A stretch of 33,316 nt of DNA from Chara braunii (Eukaryota > Streptophyta > Charophyceae > Charales > Characeae), in contig BFEA01000005.1 of NCBI GenBank assembly GCA_003427395.1, positions 4,123,953 through 4,157,268 of the forward strand, written 5' to 3'. The notes beneath the pieces were generated by a model. That model saw nothing but the letters and a program-made list of their open reading frames with translations. It made no database searches and was not told where the DNA came from. The position numbers were made by a program, and so were the translations under genes. Shown one piece after another: positions 10,635 to 20,203 of the stretch; position 1 is the stretch's first letter; each line of letters opens with the position of its first letter.

Positions 10635-11330
10635 AATAATTGCTGCTCTACATGAAGGGGTTGTTGGTGGCCATAGAGATATTGAGGCAACCTACTCTAA
10701 GAAAGTTAAACTTTATTTCTGGCCTGACATGAGAGATACAATTTATCGATTTTGTAAGTCTTGTGTGTTATGTCAGAAGAGGTTTACAACAAGGATGATT
10801 GAACCTTTATTACCCACTATCCTGGTAGAGCCAGGCAGCCAAGTCCACTTGAATCTCATCACCGTGCCCCTATGCAAAGGTGATATGAGATATATACTAA
10901 ACATAAGAGAGAATTTTTCTGGATATGTCGAGGCAAAAACTTTGAAGAGGAAGACAATCAAACAAGTGGCTGACTGGATAGAGGAGGTTTATCTGAAATA
11001 TCCCGTCATCAGAGAGTTCGTCTCAGACAGAGGATCTCAATTCAGAAATGAGATTGTAAGCAAAACCACTCTCAGACTGTGTGTCAGAATTCAGTATTTA
11101 ACCACTTATATAATCCTCAAGCACATGTGCCTGTCGAAAGAGGTCACAAAGCTTTGAAAGATTCATTGGCTAAATGGTATGAAGGGAACCTAAGTAACTG
11201 GCTAAAAATACGAAGAGTTGCAGTCTATGTTGACAACATTACTGTCAAGAGAACAAGTGGTTATACTCCATTAATGTTGTGGTATGGTCGGTATGCTACT
11301 TTACCTATTAAAAGTATAATCAAGACATGA
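10635..11330 (+). pseudogene. Integrase, zinc domain and catalytic core (decayed)
   Basis: The integrase inserts element DNA into the host genome. The HHCC zinc domain is intact: His codons at 10651 and 10672, Cys codons at 10762 and 10771, giving H-x6-H-x29-C-x2-C. In the catalytic core the first Asp of D,D-35-E is Asn (HLNLIT, AAT at 10852). The second Asp is present (SDRGSQF, GAC at 11026). The Glu (VPVERGHKAL, GAA at 11136) lies in another frame after a frameshift near 11075. A TSGYTPLMLWYGR-type core end follows to 11330. The integrase after RNase H fixes the Ty3/gypsy order. Confidence 0.85.
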
Positions 11331-11730
11331 TCGAGTCAAGAGAGCGACAGGGAATACTCCATTTCATAATTTCTTCATATCATAATAACACAGCTATCAG
11401 AGGATTATGGATGTTGCAGAAAGAATGATAACCAACAGACCGTCAGATCAAGAGAGATGAAACAAAAAGAGATACATAAGGAAAGAGAAACTAAAGGTTG
11501 TTGACGTTATCCTCTTATTCGATTATTCGCTTGAGACTCAGTACGATTGGAGTCCAGATGGCTCAGTCCATACAGAATTACAAGTGAAGCAGGGAGCAAG
11601 ATCTATGAAATATAAGAGATTGATGGTTCAATAGCTCAGGATATAGTGTCAGAGTCAAGGCTTCGTAAGTTTATTTTCAGAGATCCTGACTTGTTCCCTA
11701 CAATAATCGCAAAGAAAGAAAATAAAAGTT
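11331..11730 (+). pseudogene. Integrase C-terminal region, GPY-type module
   Basis: After the core come a decayed linker, then VVDVILLFDYSLE near 11497 (the G(D/E)-V-LL strand of integrase tails), then PYRITSEAGSKIYEI near 11570-11615, which fits the GPY/F module, and SRLRKFIFRDPDLFP near 11655-11700 closing the polyprotein. One TGA (about 11617) and a frameshift separate the parts. I see no chromodomain. Confidence 0.6.
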
Positions 11731-12212
11731 AATTATCTAGTAAGAGAGTAGTTTCATAAAACTCAGAGAAGTGCAGTGAGAAGGTAAGACACTGCAAGGA
11801 CAAAGACTTTGAAGGACTTTGACTACTCTTGCATTGTCAATTTAGTATGTACATTTTCAGCATATTAAATTCTGACACGAGAGACGATTTCTCAGATGAT
11901 TCGTGTTCGTTTCTACATCTGAATTAATTTTTTTTATTTCTATAAGAGACGAGAGCTAATGAGATCAAAGTGTCACTGATACAGAGCTACAATCTATCCA
12001 TGAGTATCAGATCTTTAAGTGCGGGACAATTGTGAGGAGCAGTTGCAGTAAGGAAATGACGAAAGATCATCCTCCTAAGTATTGATGCAATATCAAGTCC
12101 ATGAAACTCGTGGTTGTGGCACATCAAAGATTGACCGGTATTAGTCTCATGTAATAAATAGAATGTCTGACGGACATAAAGAAGTTCAACTCTACTTTTC
12201 ACCTCACAAATG
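11731..12212. other. Region downstream of integrase; no LTR recognised
   Basis: A 3' LTR would be expected here. The stretch is AT-rich, with a duplicated AAGGACTTTGA word near 11811-11821 and a purine-rich start (AAGAAAGAAAATAAAAG at 11713), a candidate polypurine tract. I could not find a matching direct repeat upstream of gag. The minus-strand frame 11987-12238 looks like chance. Confidence 0.4.
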
Positions 12213-12244
12213 CTGCCCCCTTGGGTCCTAATCCCCAAGGGGCA
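12213..12244. repeat. Hairpin at the junction of two sequence landscapes
   Basis: Arms TGCCCCCTTGGG and CCCCAAGGGGCA pair almost perfectly (about 12 bp) around a short TCCTAAT loop. It sits where the A-rich, TGA-ridden retroelement DNA gives way to the CT-rich macrosatellite. It could be a terminal palindrome of the repeat block. Confidence 0.55.
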
Positions 12245-12716
12245 ATTTTACTTGAGAGAAAAATGCCTTATGGGTCTTTTTCTCGATTTTTTTAGTTTGT
12301 AACCCATTTTTGGTAGACCGAGATATTTTTCCATGCAGCGGCACATTTTCAGCCTTGGATCTAGCTGAGATCCAAGACCAACACTATTCCGTGCCCCCCC
12401 TAGTAGCCCTTGCTTTAATTTTGAGCCCCTAAGTCCACTTTTTCAATTTTTGGTGCATCTGACTCTCTTTTTGGATCAAATGCACAGCTTTGTCATTTTC
12501 CCTCTTTTGTTTCTTTCCATTTTGGGCTGCCACCTCATTCCGGAGCTAGCTGTTTTGAGCTGACCCACAAAAAACGGCTAGTTCCTCTCGACCATGAGAT
12601 CTGATTTCATATCCATGGTCCAAAAGAAAACCGGTCACTTCTCTTTTGCATTTTCTCTAATTTTCTTCTTTTTAATTCAGATTTTATTGAGACATGGCCC
12701 CAAGGGCCATAACTCT

Positions 12717-12730
12717 GCAATCCGGATTGC
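12717..12730. repeat. Perfect 14-bp palindrome GCAATCCGGATTGC
   Basis: Self-complementary. The same palindrome sits at the equivalent place in macrosatellite copy 2 (21310-21323). Confidence 0.8.
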
Positions 12731-13654
12731 CCTCCCTCATTCTAGAAGGGATAAGGTCACAGTTGGGACCTGCCAGTCCCTACTTTGCAGGTCCCAATAG
12801 GCCGACACACTCTCCTCCACTCTTTTCTCCCTTTTTGTTTCATTCTCCTTCATTTTTCTCTAATTTTTCTTCTGTTTTTTTTTATTTCAGTTGTGACAAG
12901 TGTCAAACTGCCGTGCACCCTCTTTCTAGGCCTTAAGGCCTTATTCAAAGCCAGGTTCATAGCTGGGACTTGGCCGTTATATCTCGGATTTCAGCAATGG
13001 CACCCCCATGGTCCTAGGGGTCTCCATTTTGCCTCCGTCTGTCCAATTTTGAGCCCCCTTTGCTCCGATTTTCCAAGGACAACCTTTTTCTCATGTTGAG
13101 CCTCTTAAGGCTCTATTTTCTCATGCCTAGCTAGTCCGATATATTTCAGATTGTTGGGTAGCCCTCCCAACTCCATTATTTTTACTTTCTTTTCTCCCCA
13201 TGACTCTCCCACTTGCCCCCACTAGTGCTTGCACTAGTGGTGCTAATTTTTCCCACCGTCTAGATCCTTGATCTCGACGGTGCCGTTTGCTTGCACAATT
13301 ATTCCTTGTGCTTGCTCATGGTTCCCTTGGGACATCCCAAGTCCCCGCCACTTTTCCTCCATACTAGTTCCGTTTTCTTGTCCCGTCGGCGGGCCCGCCG
13401 GCACGTGTCCCATTTTTCGACTTTTATTATTTGAACTCACTTGGTCCCCGACAACATCCGGGACTATGTCCCATTTTTATTTTTGAGGTCCCCTTGCCCT
13501 TGGTGGTCCCACCATCTTTACATGCGTGCTGATTTTTCTAGGCCGTGAGATCTGATCTCACGGTCGCTGTTTACCGTCTCCCATGCCGAAATTGCTCCTT
13601 TCTAGCCTTTTGGGTTTGCCGTGGCCCATTTTCCCTTAGCCTAGGCATCCCTAT

Positions 13655-13678
13655 GCAGCCTGTTATTTCTCGGACTGC
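13655..13678. repeat. Small inverted repeat GCAG-CC...CGGACTGC
   Basis: One of a recurrent series of short hairpins in the macrosatellite with arms near GCAGTCCG and CGGACTGC. Here the left arm has diverged. Confidence 0.5.
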
Positions 13679-13845
13679 AATCATGGTCATTTTTCTAGTC
13701 CCACAGCCCCACAACTTGCCCCATGCTGAAAGAAAATGAAGCGTTAAATTTCTAAGTGCATCCGGGCTCAATATTGACTCCGGGTGCACCTAGAACATGT
13801 GTTTCTCCTTCCCCATGTAATCCGTTTTATTTCGGTTGCATGGTG

Positions 13846-13892
13846 CTTTGATTTTCTTTGATTTTCTCTGCAAAAATCAAAGAAAATAAAAG
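13846..13892. repeat. Conserved long hairpin, macrosatellite copy 1
   Basis: Left arm 13846-13865 (CTTTGATTTTCTTTGATTTT) and right arm 13873-13892 pair over 20 bp with one mismatch, around the loop CTCTGCA. The equivalent hairpin in copy 2 is perfect. Confidence 0.85.
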
Positions 13893-13969
13893 TCCATTGT
13901 AACCGGCATATTCCAGAATGAATCTGGTCACGGATGTATCTCCCCAAGTAACCGTTTTTCACCGTTAAG

Positions 13970-14012
<43 letters not shown>

Positions 14013-14230
14013 CTTTTTCCTCCTTTCTTGGACAGTAGGGACCTGCCAATCCCTACTTGTGGCAGTCCCTACTGACGGCCAACTCACTTACTCCCTCTCA
14101 CTCTTCTCGACTTTTCTCCCACATTTTCTTTTCTTTTCTCTCTTTTTCCTAGCATGCCAAGTGTGAAGTGGCCGTTAAGGCTCTTTTCTAGCCCCTTCCT
14201 CTTAGTTTTAACCCTTCCTATGCCCAAGGT

Positions 14231-14254
14231 GCAGTCCGTTTTATCTTGGACTGC
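14231..14254. repeat. Small hairpin GCAGTCC...GGACTGC
   Basis: A 7-bp perfect stem with a 10-nt loop. Related copies are at 13655, 22251 and 22966. Confidence 0.7.
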
Positions 14255-14640
14255 AATAGTGGCGCTCTCATGCCCATGAGAGCTTCCTTTTACTTCAATT
14301 TTTCTCCCATTGTGACCCCTCCTACTCCGATTTTCTCCCGGTGGCCTATTTTTCACATGGGGTCTTTTTTGACTCTATTTTCTTGAGGGAGGTTGATCTG
14401 AGATTTTTCGGTTTGCTTCCATGCCCCGTACTTCAAGTTTCTTTACTTTTTCTTTTCCTTTCGGCCCTCCCATTTGCTACCGCTGGTGCTTGCACTAGTG
14501 GTGCTAATCTATGTGACACTCGCGGCCTAGGCGGCGGGCATTTCGGCCGCTGCGGCCATGATTCTCAGCCGTGGCTATGACCGATAAGGCCCAGCCCACG
14601 GCCTGGTTTTTCAATATTTGTTTTCTCTCCCCCTAAAAAT

Positions 14641-14710
14641 ACGTCCAACAAAAATAAAAACATATGAGGGTGAAAAACCCTACACTCCTATATTTTGTTT
14701 TTTTGAATGA
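14641..14710. other. AT-rich junction between macrosatellite and 91-bp satellite
   Basis: Short A/T-rich connector with GGGTGAAAAACCCTACACTCC. No feature assigned. Confidence 0.4.
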
Positions 14711-15090
14711 GATTCATCCTAGGATGCTCTGCTGCCTTTTCCCTTGTGTTTGGCTTGTTTAATCCCTCATTCTGGTCTCAATTGGTGATGGTATGTATTG
14801 CGATTCATCCTAGGATGCTCCACTGCCCTTTCCCTTGTGTTTAGCCTGTTCAATCTTTCATCTTGGTCTCATTTGGTAGTAATGTGTGTTGCGATTCATC
14901 CTAGGAGGCTCCGCTGCCTTTTCCCTTGTGTTTGGCCTGTTCAATCCCTCATTCTGGTCTCAATTGGTGATGGTATGTATTGCGATTCATCCTAGGATGC
15001 TTCGCTGCCCTTTCCCTTGTGTTTGGCCTGTTCAATCTCTCATCTTGGTCTCATTTGGTGGTAACGTGTGTTGCGATTCATCCTGGGATG
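14711..15090 (+). repeat. 91-bp tandem satellite, family 1
   Basis: The word GATTCATCCTAGG recurs at 14711, 14802, 14893 and 14984 and, as GATTCATCCTGGG, at 15075, exactly 91 bp apart each time. Units carry CCCTTGTGTTTGGCCTGTTC and alternate between CTCAATTGGTGATGGTATG and CTCATTTGGTAGTAATGTG versions, hinting at a 182-bp dimer. The last unit is a hybrid: it starts as family 1 and continues as family 2. Confidence 0.95.
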
Positions 15091-16249
15091 TTCCGCTGTT
15101 CAAATCTTGGTTGTAGGACTGTCCATTCTATTGTTTTGCACTAGGTAGGTAGAATGTTCCGTTGTTCAAATCTCGGTTGTAGGACTGTTCAATCTAGTGT
15201 TTTGCACTAGGTAGGTAGGCGGTGATATCCCGATACTTACCTTAATGTTCCGCTGTTCAAATCTTGGTTGTAGGATTGTTGAATCTTGTGTTTTGCACTA
15301 GGTAGGTAGGCGGTGATATGCCGATACTTACCTTGATGTTCCGCTGTTTAAGTCTTGGTTGTACGACCGTCCAATCTTGTGTTTTGCACTAGGTAGGTAG
15401 GCGGTGATATCGCGATACTTACCTTGATGTTCCGCTGTTCAAATCTTGGTTGTAGCACTGTTCAATCTTGTGTTTTGCACTAGGTAGGTAGGCGGTGATA
15501 TCCCGATACTTACATTGATGTTCCGATGTTCAAATCTTGGTTGTAGGACTGTTCAATCTTGTGTTTTGCACTAGGTAGGTAGGCGGTGATATCCTGATAC
15601 TTACCTTGATGTTCCATTGTTCAAATCTTGGCTGTAGGACTGTTCAATCTTGTGTTTTGCACTAGGTAGGTAGGCAGAGATATCCCGATACTTACCTTGA
15701 TGTTCCGTTGTTCAAATCTTGGTTGTAGGACTGTTCAATCTTGTGTTTTGCACTAGGTAGGTAGGCGGTGATAACCCGATACTTACCTTGATGTTCTGTT
15801 GTTCAAATCTTGGTTGTAGGACTGTTCAATCTTGTGTTTTGCACTAGGTACGTAGGCGGTGATATCTCGATACTTACCTTGATGTTCCGATATTTAAACC
15901 CTGGCTGTAAGACTGTTCATTCATATGTTTTGCACTAGATTGGTAGGCGGTAATATCCCGACACTTACCTTGATGCTCCGCTGCTCATACATTGGCTGCA
16001 GACTTGATAAAACTTGTGTTTTGTACTAGATTGGTAGGCGGTAGTATCCCGCCACTTACCTTGATGCTCCGCTGCTCATACATTGGCTGCAGACTTGATA
16101 TAACTTGTCTTTTGTGCTTGATTGGTAGGAGGTAGTATCCCGACACTTACCTTGATGCTTCGCTGCTCATACATTGGCTGCAGGCTTGATAAAACTTGTC
16201 TTTTGTGCTTGATTGATATGCGGTGATATCCTGACACTTACCTTGATGA
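15091..16249 (+). repeat. 91-bp tandem satellite, family 2
   Basis: The anchor TTCCGCTGTTC or a variant starts at 15091, 15157, 15248, 15339, 15430, 15521, 15612, 15703, 15794, 15885, 15976, 16067, 16158 and 16249. After the first, shortened unit (66 bp) every step is 91 bp. Units contain TTTTGCACTAGGTAGGTAGG and GATATCCCGATACTTACCTT. From 15885 on they drift to a variant with GCTCATACATTGGCTGCAG. Confidence 0.95.
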
Positions 16250-16764
16250 TCCGCTGCTGTTCGTTTGTGATTGTGCTGACCACACTCATGCTTTTGACTC
16301 ATGTACTAGGTAGTTGTGTTCCGATTCACCTTTGAGTGTTGTAATGCTGTTCATTTGTGATTTGTGTTGACCACACTCATGCTTTTCACTCATGTACTGG
16401 GTAGTTGTGTTCCGATTCACCTATGAGTGGTGTGATGTTGTTCACTTGTGATTGTGCTGTCCACACTCATGCTTTTCACTCATGTATTACGTGGTTGTGT
16501 TCCAACTCACCTTTGAGTGTTGTAATGTTGTTCACTTGTGATTTGTGCTGTTCACACTCGTACTTTCCACTCATGTACTAGGTAGTTGTGTTTCGATTCA
16601 TCCATGAGTGTTGTGAGGTTGTCCACTTGTGATTTGTGTTGTCCACACCCGTGCCTTTCACTCATGTACTAGGTAGTTGTGCTCCGATCCTTCTTTGAAT
16701 GATGTGATGTTGTTTCCCCTTTGATCTTGGCCGCCCATGTTTGTGATGGTGGGTAATAGTGCTC
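16250..16764 (+). repeat. 91-bp tandem satellite, family 3
   Basis: The anchor CCGATTCACC or a variant lies at 16321, 16412, 16502 (CCAACTCACC), 16593, 16684 and 16764, with steps of 91, 90, 91, 91 and 80 bp. The word GCTGTTC at 16255 and 16346 shows that the 91-bp register of family 2 is carried across the family change. Units contain CCACACTCATGCTTTTCACT and ACTAGGTAGTTGTGTTCCGA. Confidence 0.95.
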
Positions 16765-17039
16765 CGATTCTTTAAAAGTCAGCAATTCTCTTAAAAGAAC
16801 GGTACTTGTTGCAAATTGTGTATTCCCCTGCAATTTCTAAATTTCCTGCAAAGATCTGTGTTTGCTGCAAGATGGAGTATTTGCGACCTCGGTGATTCCC
16901 TACAGGGTATGGGTTAGTGACATCGGTGTGTCTACGGAAGGGATAGTACTGGGGAAGTAGGATGCAGATAGGCGGAACTCCCGGGCGTATGGGCAACTAA
17001 AACGGCACCACACCTCGCCTCTTCTTCCACCTTCATCGT
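16765..17039. other. Unassigned spacer
   Basis: Follows the satellite. No tandem structure, domain or RNA recognised. Minus-strand frames are short and overlap one another. Confidence 0.4.
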
Positions 17040-17815
17040 CCACACCCATCCACCATAGCCAGTGTCGGGACTGGTGGGTCCCAAATAACTTCCCATGACT
17101 CGAGAGACTGAATATAGACAAATTTTGCACGACAGAGAAATCTGGAGTAAGGGGGGAAAAGAGAGAAAAGACAAAGGGTTAGGCCGCAGGAGGGAGTAAT
17201 GCCCTGGGGAGAAAACCGCAGAGGGAGAAAACCAGCAACGACGAACGAGTGAGCGCAAGAACAGGGGCACATAGAACATAGAATGAGGTCGGGAGGGCCG
17301 TTGGAATGCAACAAGACCAAGGCAAAAGGACCCTTGAACCAGCAAGCGCAGCACGACAGCGACAAAATAATAAGGAAGTCGAGAGATGGATGACCCCGGG
17401 GCCGTGGGAAGCTAGAGAACGAGGAGCCAACGTGGGGACCACCTACGGGAGCCTCGAAGTGGAGGCCCATGACCAAAGAAATCGGCACGCGCAGGGCGCG
17501 AGAAAAGACAAGGGAGAGGGGTCATCGGGAGGCAGAAAACGCCTAAGGAACATAAGACGCGTTGGGGAAAGGAACCCGGGGCCACGTGGGACTAAGTAGA
17601 AATAATGGCATCCGGAACAAAATGGGCCGGGGACCGCCGGCGGGACCAAGTGCCGGGGACCGCCGGCGGGACTAAGCGTCGGGGACTGCCGACGGGACGA
17701 ATGGCAGGGACATGTGAAAGTCCCAAGAAGAAACGGCGGCACCGCATAAGGGAAAATAATAAAGGCAAGGTGCACCGTCAAGATCGAGATCCTGACGACC
17801 AAGAATATTAGCACC
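17040..17815 (-). repeat. Inverted relative of the 23.2-23.9 kb segment
   Basis: Read on the minus strand, 17815-17600 matches the plus strand from about 23225 (GCTAATATTCTT, a CTTGAT/GACGGTGC region, then the 26-bp minisatellite). 17190-17045 matches 23750-23880 (TTTCTCTGTCGTGCA-AA, TATACA-like, TCATGGGAAGT, GGGACCCACC-GTCCCGACA). The middle (17200-17600) is longer than its counterpart and only weakly similar. Minus-strand frames of 123-151 codons inside are Pro/Ser/Leu/Phe-rich and not recognisable proteins. Confidence 0.65.
17627..17704 (-). repeat. 26-bp minisatellite, 3 copies
   Basis: Units at 17627-17652, 17653-17678 and 17679-17704 share GGGGACCGCCGGCGGGAC. The reverse complement of this unit forms the eight-copy array at 23401-23607. 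Confidence 0.9.
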
Positions 17816-18083
17816 TATGTGGCACCCTCGGCCGTGGCCGCAGGATCCTAGTCAGCGGCCGACCTCCGAGGCCGCGCGACCGAGTCTGCGCGCGGCCACG
17901 CCACGCCCAGACGGGGGCACGCGCTCAAAATCGGCACGCGCGCTCAGCCTGCGCACGTCGGTCGCTGTCGGGCTGCATTAAAAAAAAAAAAAAAATCAAA
18001 AATTTGGGGGGGTTATTTTTGATAGGTAGCAAAAAAATATTAAAAAATAGGAAAAAAATAAATATTCATTTTTTTTTTTTTTT
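17816..18083. other. GC-rich to A-rich transition, noncoding
   Basis: 17820-17975 is very GC-rich with GGCCGTGGCCGCAGG and GCGCGCGGCC-type palindromic words. CTATGTGGCACCCTCGGCC at 17814 resembles CTATGTGACACTCGCGGCC at 14508 in the same orientation. A/T homopolymers follow to 18083. No gene. Confidence 0.45.
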
Positions 18084-18085
18084 TA

Positions 18086-18176
18086 ATGATTGATTGATTG
18101 ATTGATTGATTGACTAGTTGATTGATTGATTGATTGATTGACTGATTGATTGATTGATTGGTTGGTTGGTTGGTTG
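18086..18176. repeat. (TTGA)n then (GTTG)n microsatellite
   Basis: GATT/TTGA tetranucleotides run from 18086 with single interruptions (GACTAGTTG, GACTG) and change to GTTG near 18157-18176. The complementary tetranucleotide (ATCA)n lies at 19220-19252. Confidence 0.95.
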
Positions 18177-18190
18177 GGGGAGGGTTCCCA

Positions 18191-18388
18191 CCCCCCCCCC
18201 CCCCCCCCCCCCCCCCNNNNNNNNNNNNNNNNNNNNNNNNNNNNNNNNNNNNNNNNNNNNNNNNNNNNNNNNNNNNNNNNNNNNNNNNNNNNNNNNNNNN
18301 NNNNNNNNNNNNNNNNNNNNNNNNNNNNNNNNNNNNNNNNNNNNNNNNNNNNNNNNNNNNNNNNNNNNNNNNNNNNNNNNNNNNNNNN
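18191..18388. other. Poly-C tract and assembly gap
   Basis: A C26 run (18191-18216) leads into 172 Ns (18217-18388). The run probably stopped sequencing or assembly. The gap size may be nominal, so distances across it are unreliable. Confidence 0.95.
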
Positions 18389-18717
18389 CACCCCTCCGTC
18401 TCTCTGTCTCTCGCGTGAGCGCGCGCGCGCACGCTCACCCCCGCGTGCAGCTCCCGCCCGCAGCTCCCGTGCAGCGCCCGCAGTTCCCGTGCAGCGCCCG
18501 CAGTTCCCGCACGCTCCCGTCCGCAGCTCCCGCCCGCATCTCCCGCCCGCATCTCCCGCCCGCATCTCCCGCGCGCAGCTCCCGCTCGCAGCTCCCGCCG
18601 CTCCCGCCCGCAGCTCCCGTGCAGCGCCCGCAGCTCCCGCGCGCAGCTCCCGCCCGCACGCTCCTGCACATTCCCGCGCGCAGCACCTGCAGCTCACACA
18701 CACACACACACACACAC

Positions 18718-18765
<48 letters not shown>

Positions 18766-18894
18766 CGCGCACGCATGCTCACCCCCGCGTGCAACTCCCG
18801 CCCGCAGCTCCCGCCTACAGCTCCCGCGCGCAGCTCCCGCACGCATGCTCCCGCGCGCAGCGCCTGCAGCTCACACACACACACGCACATACAC

Positions 18895-18942
<48 letters not shown>

Positions 18943-19039
18943 CGCGCACACGCGCGCACGCTCACCCCCGCGCGTAGTTCCTGCCCGCAGCTCCCGCCCG
19001 CAGCTCCCGCCCGCCCGCTCCCGCACGCAGCCCCCGCAG

Positions 19040-19092
<53 letters not shown>

Positions 19093-19176
19093 ACACACAC
19101 GCACGCACGCACAAACACACGTGCACACATACACACACATACACACACATACACACATTCACGCACAAACACACGT

Positions 19177-19210
<34 letters not shown>

Positions 19211-19215
19211 CCACA
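18389..19215. repeat. Compound GC minisatellite and (CA)n/(TC)n microsatellite
   Basis: Three rounds of the same order are visible: a GC-rich block of CGCAGCTCCCG(C)C-like units, (CA)n, (TC)n, then GCACGCGCACGC. (CA)n runs are at 18695-18718, 18872-18896 and 19042-19205 (the last with T and G interruptions). (TC)n runs are at 18721-18762 and 18897-18939. The word GCTCACCCCCGCG marks the rounds at 18433, 18777 and 18960. Long open frames across this part are artefacts of simple sequence and of the Ns. Confidence 0.95.
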
Positions 19216-19219
19216 AAAT

Positions 19220-19252
<33 letters not shown>
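19220..19252. repeat. (ATCA)n microsatellite
   Basis: About eight ATCA units, the reverse complement of the array at 18086-18160. Together they bracket the compound microsatellite and gap. Confidence 0.95.
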
Positions 19253-19253
<1 letters not shown>

Positions 19254-19464
19254 CTTTTTTTTTGTTATTTGTTTTGAAATTTTGCATCTTTTTTTTTTTT
19301 AAATACCTCATTTCCCTGCAAAAAACAAAAATCCAATTCAAAAAAAAATACAGGTGTACTCAGGGACCATATATCTCATGATAAAAAATGGCAAAAGAAA
19401 ATTCCTGCTTTTTTTTTTTTTTTTTTTAAATCGATTTTAGTTTTTGATTTTTTTTAAATCTTGC
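19253..19464. other. A/T homopolymer-rich spacer
   Basis: Several poly-T and poly-A runs (e.g. around 19290, 19340 and 19410). No gene or structured feature. Confidence 0.5.
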
Positions 19465-20066
19465 ATCCTAGGATGAATCGCAACACATACCATCACCAAT
19501 TGAAACCAGAATGAGGGATTGAACAGGCCAAACACAAGGGAAAAGGCAGCGGAGCATCATAGGATCAATCGCAACACACATTACTACCAAATGAGACCAA
19601 GATGGAAGATTGAACAGGCAAAACATAAGGGAAAAGGCAGCGGAGCATCCTAGGATGAATCACAACACACATTACTACCAGATGAGACCAAGATGAAAGA
19701 TTGAACAGGCCAAACTCAAGGGAAAGGGCAGCGGAGCATCCTAGGATGAATCGCAACACACATTACAACCAAATGAGACCAAGATGAAAGATTGAACAGG
19801 CCAAACACAAAGGAAAAGGGAGCGGAGCATCCTAGGATGAATCGCAACACACATTACTACCAAATGAGACCAAGATGGAAGATTGAACAGACCAAACACA
19901 AGGGAAAAGGCAGCGGAGCATCCTAGGATGAATCACAACACAACATTACTACCAGATGAGACCAAGATGAAAGATTGAACAGGCCAAACACAAGGGAAAG
20001 GGCAACGGAACATTCTAGGATGAATCGCAACACATATCATCACCAAATGAGACCAGAATGAGAGAG
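19465..20066 (-). repeat. 91-bp satellite family 1, inverted array
   Basis: CCTAGGATGAATC or a variant occurs at 19467, 19558, 19649, 19740, 19831, 19922 and 20014 (steps of 91, last 92). It is the reverse complement of the family-1 units at 14711-15075. Six and a half units, all family 1. Families 2 and 3 do not recur. Confidence 0.95.
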
Positions 20067-20162
20067 AGAATGAGAGGAATAAGAAGAGGAAGAAGAAGGG
20101 GAAGGAAGAGGAGAAGAAGGGGAAGACAAGGAAAAAGGCGGAAGAAGGAGGGGGAAAGGAGG

Positions 20163-20201
<39 letters not shown>
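20067..20201. repeat. GA-rich low-complexity DNA and A39 tract
   Basis: Purine-only GAAGAAGGGGAAGG-type sequence (20067-20162) ending in 39 As (20163-20201). Confidence 0.9.

Positions 20202-20203
<2 letters not shown>

Larger units (their letters stand above)
12312..14640 (+). repeat. CT-rich noncoding macrosatellite, copy 1
   Basis: The block is homologous in the same orientation to 20932-23300: landmarks such as CGGCACATTTTCAGCCTTGG, GGCTGCCACCTCATTCCGG, CCTGCCAGTCCCTACT and the 13846 hairpin recur in the same order. Within it, the part starting near 12767 is repeated in diverged form from about 14040 (offset near 1.27 kb; e.g. CCTGCCA-TCCCTACT, then CCGTTAAGGC, then GCTTGCACTAGTGGTGCTAA at 13227 and 14488). 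All reading frames are short and rich in Phe/Ser/Leu/Pro from the CT bias, and I regard none as coding. A T40 tract lies at 13973-14012. Confidence 0.75.

Noticed and set aside
1480-12210. LTR pair bounding the Ty3/gypsy element
   Set aside because: I compared the flanks by eye and found no convincing long direct repeat, primer site or TG...CA ends. Decay may hide them.
12594-14580. Several 60-100-codon frames in the macrosatellite
   Set aside because: Not preserved between macrosatellite copies, CT-biased and interrupted by hairpins.
14711-16764. CRISPR-like array
   Set aside because: Whole 91-bp units repeat with no unique spacers, in an evidently eukaryotic context. It is a satellite.
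17033-17814. Minus-strand frames of 123-151 codons as a gene
   Set aside because: Pro/Ser/Leu/Phe-rich translation of a CT-biased repeat, not conserved as protein in the relative at 23.2-23.9 kb.
18040-19381. Very long overlapping frames (up to 382 codons) on both strands
   Set aside because: They run through Ns, poly-C and CA/TC repeats, which lack stops by composition. No protein-like complexity.
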